DNA of 6,441 nt, from assembly GCF_958350005.1 (NCBI RefSeq), contig NZ_CATWFF010000118.1, positions 1 through 6,441 on the forward strand, given 5' to 3'. This stretch comes from an uncultured Megasphaera sp. (GTDB taxonomy: Bacteria > Bacillota > Negativicutes > Veillonellales > Megasphaeraceae). Shown here in pieces: positions 6,115 to 6,441 of the stretch (position 1 is the first letter of the stretch; every line of letters begins with the position of its first letter). The notes under the pieces are model-generated. The model searched no databases. It saw only the letters and a list, made by a program, of their open reading frames with translations, and was not told where the DNA came from. Both the position numbers and the translations under genes were made by a program.

Positions 6115-6298
6115 ACTCAAGCGGTTTTTGTGGGGCGTTGTCGCCGCCTATCTCATTTATGCCATGGTTGTAGAAGGTCCGACGCCAGCACTTCTCGGGC
6201 TGACTGCGGCTGCTGTCTTTGTCTGCGTCATGCATTGGTGGATGGGCAGCGATCTCCGCAGGCGGATGAAAGAAAAAGAAAAGCGGGACGATTCGTAG
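6107..6298 (+). CDS. Small two-helix membrane protein coupled to the SCIFF maturase
   Basis: I do not recognise this 63-residue protein. It has two hydrophobic stretches, about residues 7-23 (rich in V, A, Y, L) and 27-47 (ALLGL to HWWMG), joined by a tight EGPTP turn. A strongly charged C-terminus follows (RRRMKEKEKRDDS). The positive ends predict a hairpin with both termini in the cytosol. The GTG at 6107 overlaps the maturase stop (GTGAATAA), and AAGGA at 6092-6096 is 10 nt upstream, so translation is probably coupled. A TTG at 6068 in the same frame would add 13 residues but lacks a ribosome binding site. The gene ends inside the operon terminator. SCIFF loci in clostridia often carry an unrelated, longer membrane protein (TIGR04086). 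Any role here in export, anchoring or response to the modified peptide is guesswork. Confidence 0.72.
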   Translation: MNKLKRFLWGVVAAYLIYAMVVEGPTPALLGLTAAAVFVCVMHWWMGSDLRRRMKEKEKRDDS

Positions 6299-6312
6299 TC
6301 GTTCCGTTTTTT
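6284..6312 (+). terminator. Intrinsic terminator of the SCIFF operon
   Basis: CGGGACGA (6284-6291) pairs with TCGTTCCG (6299-6306) through eight base pairs, one of them G-U, around a 7-nt loop. TTTTTT (6307-6312) follows. The stop codon TAG of the small membrane protein lies in the loop, so the coding end and the terminator overlap. Confidence 0.85.
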
Positions 6313-6359
6313 CTATGCCGTAAGCAGCCTATGAGTATATGCCGGCCGAGAATACGAGA

Positions 6360-6426
6360 CAGAAAAAAATAAAAAGATAAAAAATCACCAAAAAGGTTGA
6401 CTTTAGAAACAAGTTGGAGTACTCTT
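6360..6426 (+). promoter_or_regulatory. Possible outward-facing promoter with A-rich upstream tract
   Basis: The 129 bases after the terminator contain no convincing gene. A-rich sequence (about 6360-6394) precedes TTGACT (6397-6402), a good -35, and could act as an UP element. A weak -10 TACTCT (6421-6426) follows after 18 nt. GAGTACTC (6418-6425) is a perfect 8-bp palindrome overlapping it. The gene it would serve lies beyond the window. Confidence 0.4.
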
Positions 6427-6441
6427 ATTACATCTAAATAG

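Noticed and set aside
6130..6372. 80-codon frame overlapping the small membrane protein and running through the terminator
   Set aside because: It has no ribosome binding site, crosses the intrinsic terminator at 6284-6312, and its composition looks like a frame-shifted reading of the membrane protein.

Overview
All genes lie on the plus strand and are tightly packed, with moderate GC and strong Shine-Dalgarno sequences. A SCIFF peptide next to its radical SAM maturase, a LarE homologue and a single-subunit nicotinate phosphoribosyltransferase together suggest an anaerobic Firmicute. The moderate GC and the Cys-rich SCIFF locus would suit a Negativicutes genome such as Megasphaera or a relative, or a Clostridia genome. 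That placement is an inference from protein style, not from a marker gene. No mobile element, tRNA, rRNA or CRISPR array is visible.

Layout. (1) pncB (GTG start at 37) is a complete nicotinate phosphoribosyltransferase closed by a clear intrinsic terminator at 1502-1536. (2) A strong extended -10 promoter at 1572-1601 starts a three-gene operon: an ADP-ribosylglycohydrolase-family protein, a LarE-type sacrificial sulfur transferase (TAATG overlap) and endonuclease III (10-nt gap). (3) A promoter whose -35 box contains the stop codon of nth drives a small protein that resembles DUF2262. (4) A further promoter at 4416-4444 drives a 46-residue, six-cysteine SCIFF precursor at 4476-4616, then the SPASM radical SAM maturase (4681-6114), then a translationally coupled two-helix membrane protein (6107-6298). 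This unit closes with an intrinsic terminator at 6284-6312. The last 129 bases hold no gene. They contain an A-rich tract and a possible promoter facing out of the window.

How the genes fit together. The SCIFF unit is a ribosomally made, post-translationally modified peptide (ranthipeptide) pathway. The precursor should receive Cys thioether cross-links from the maturase, whose N-terminal domain looks like a PqqD-type precursor-binding domain. A terminator-like hairpin between precursor and maturase probably keeps peptide mRNA in excess over enzyme mRNA. The first half of the window has a nicotinate-nucleotide theme: PncB makes NaMN, the precursor of NaAD. NaAD feeds both NAD and the nickel-pincer nucleotide pathway in which LarE acts, and the ADP-ribosylglycohydrolase removes NAD-derived ADP-ribose marks. 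larA, larB and larC are not in the window.

The most interesting points are the short SCIFF gene with its possible attenuator, a CxxCxxC tail on the maturase, and the small membrane protein coupled to it.
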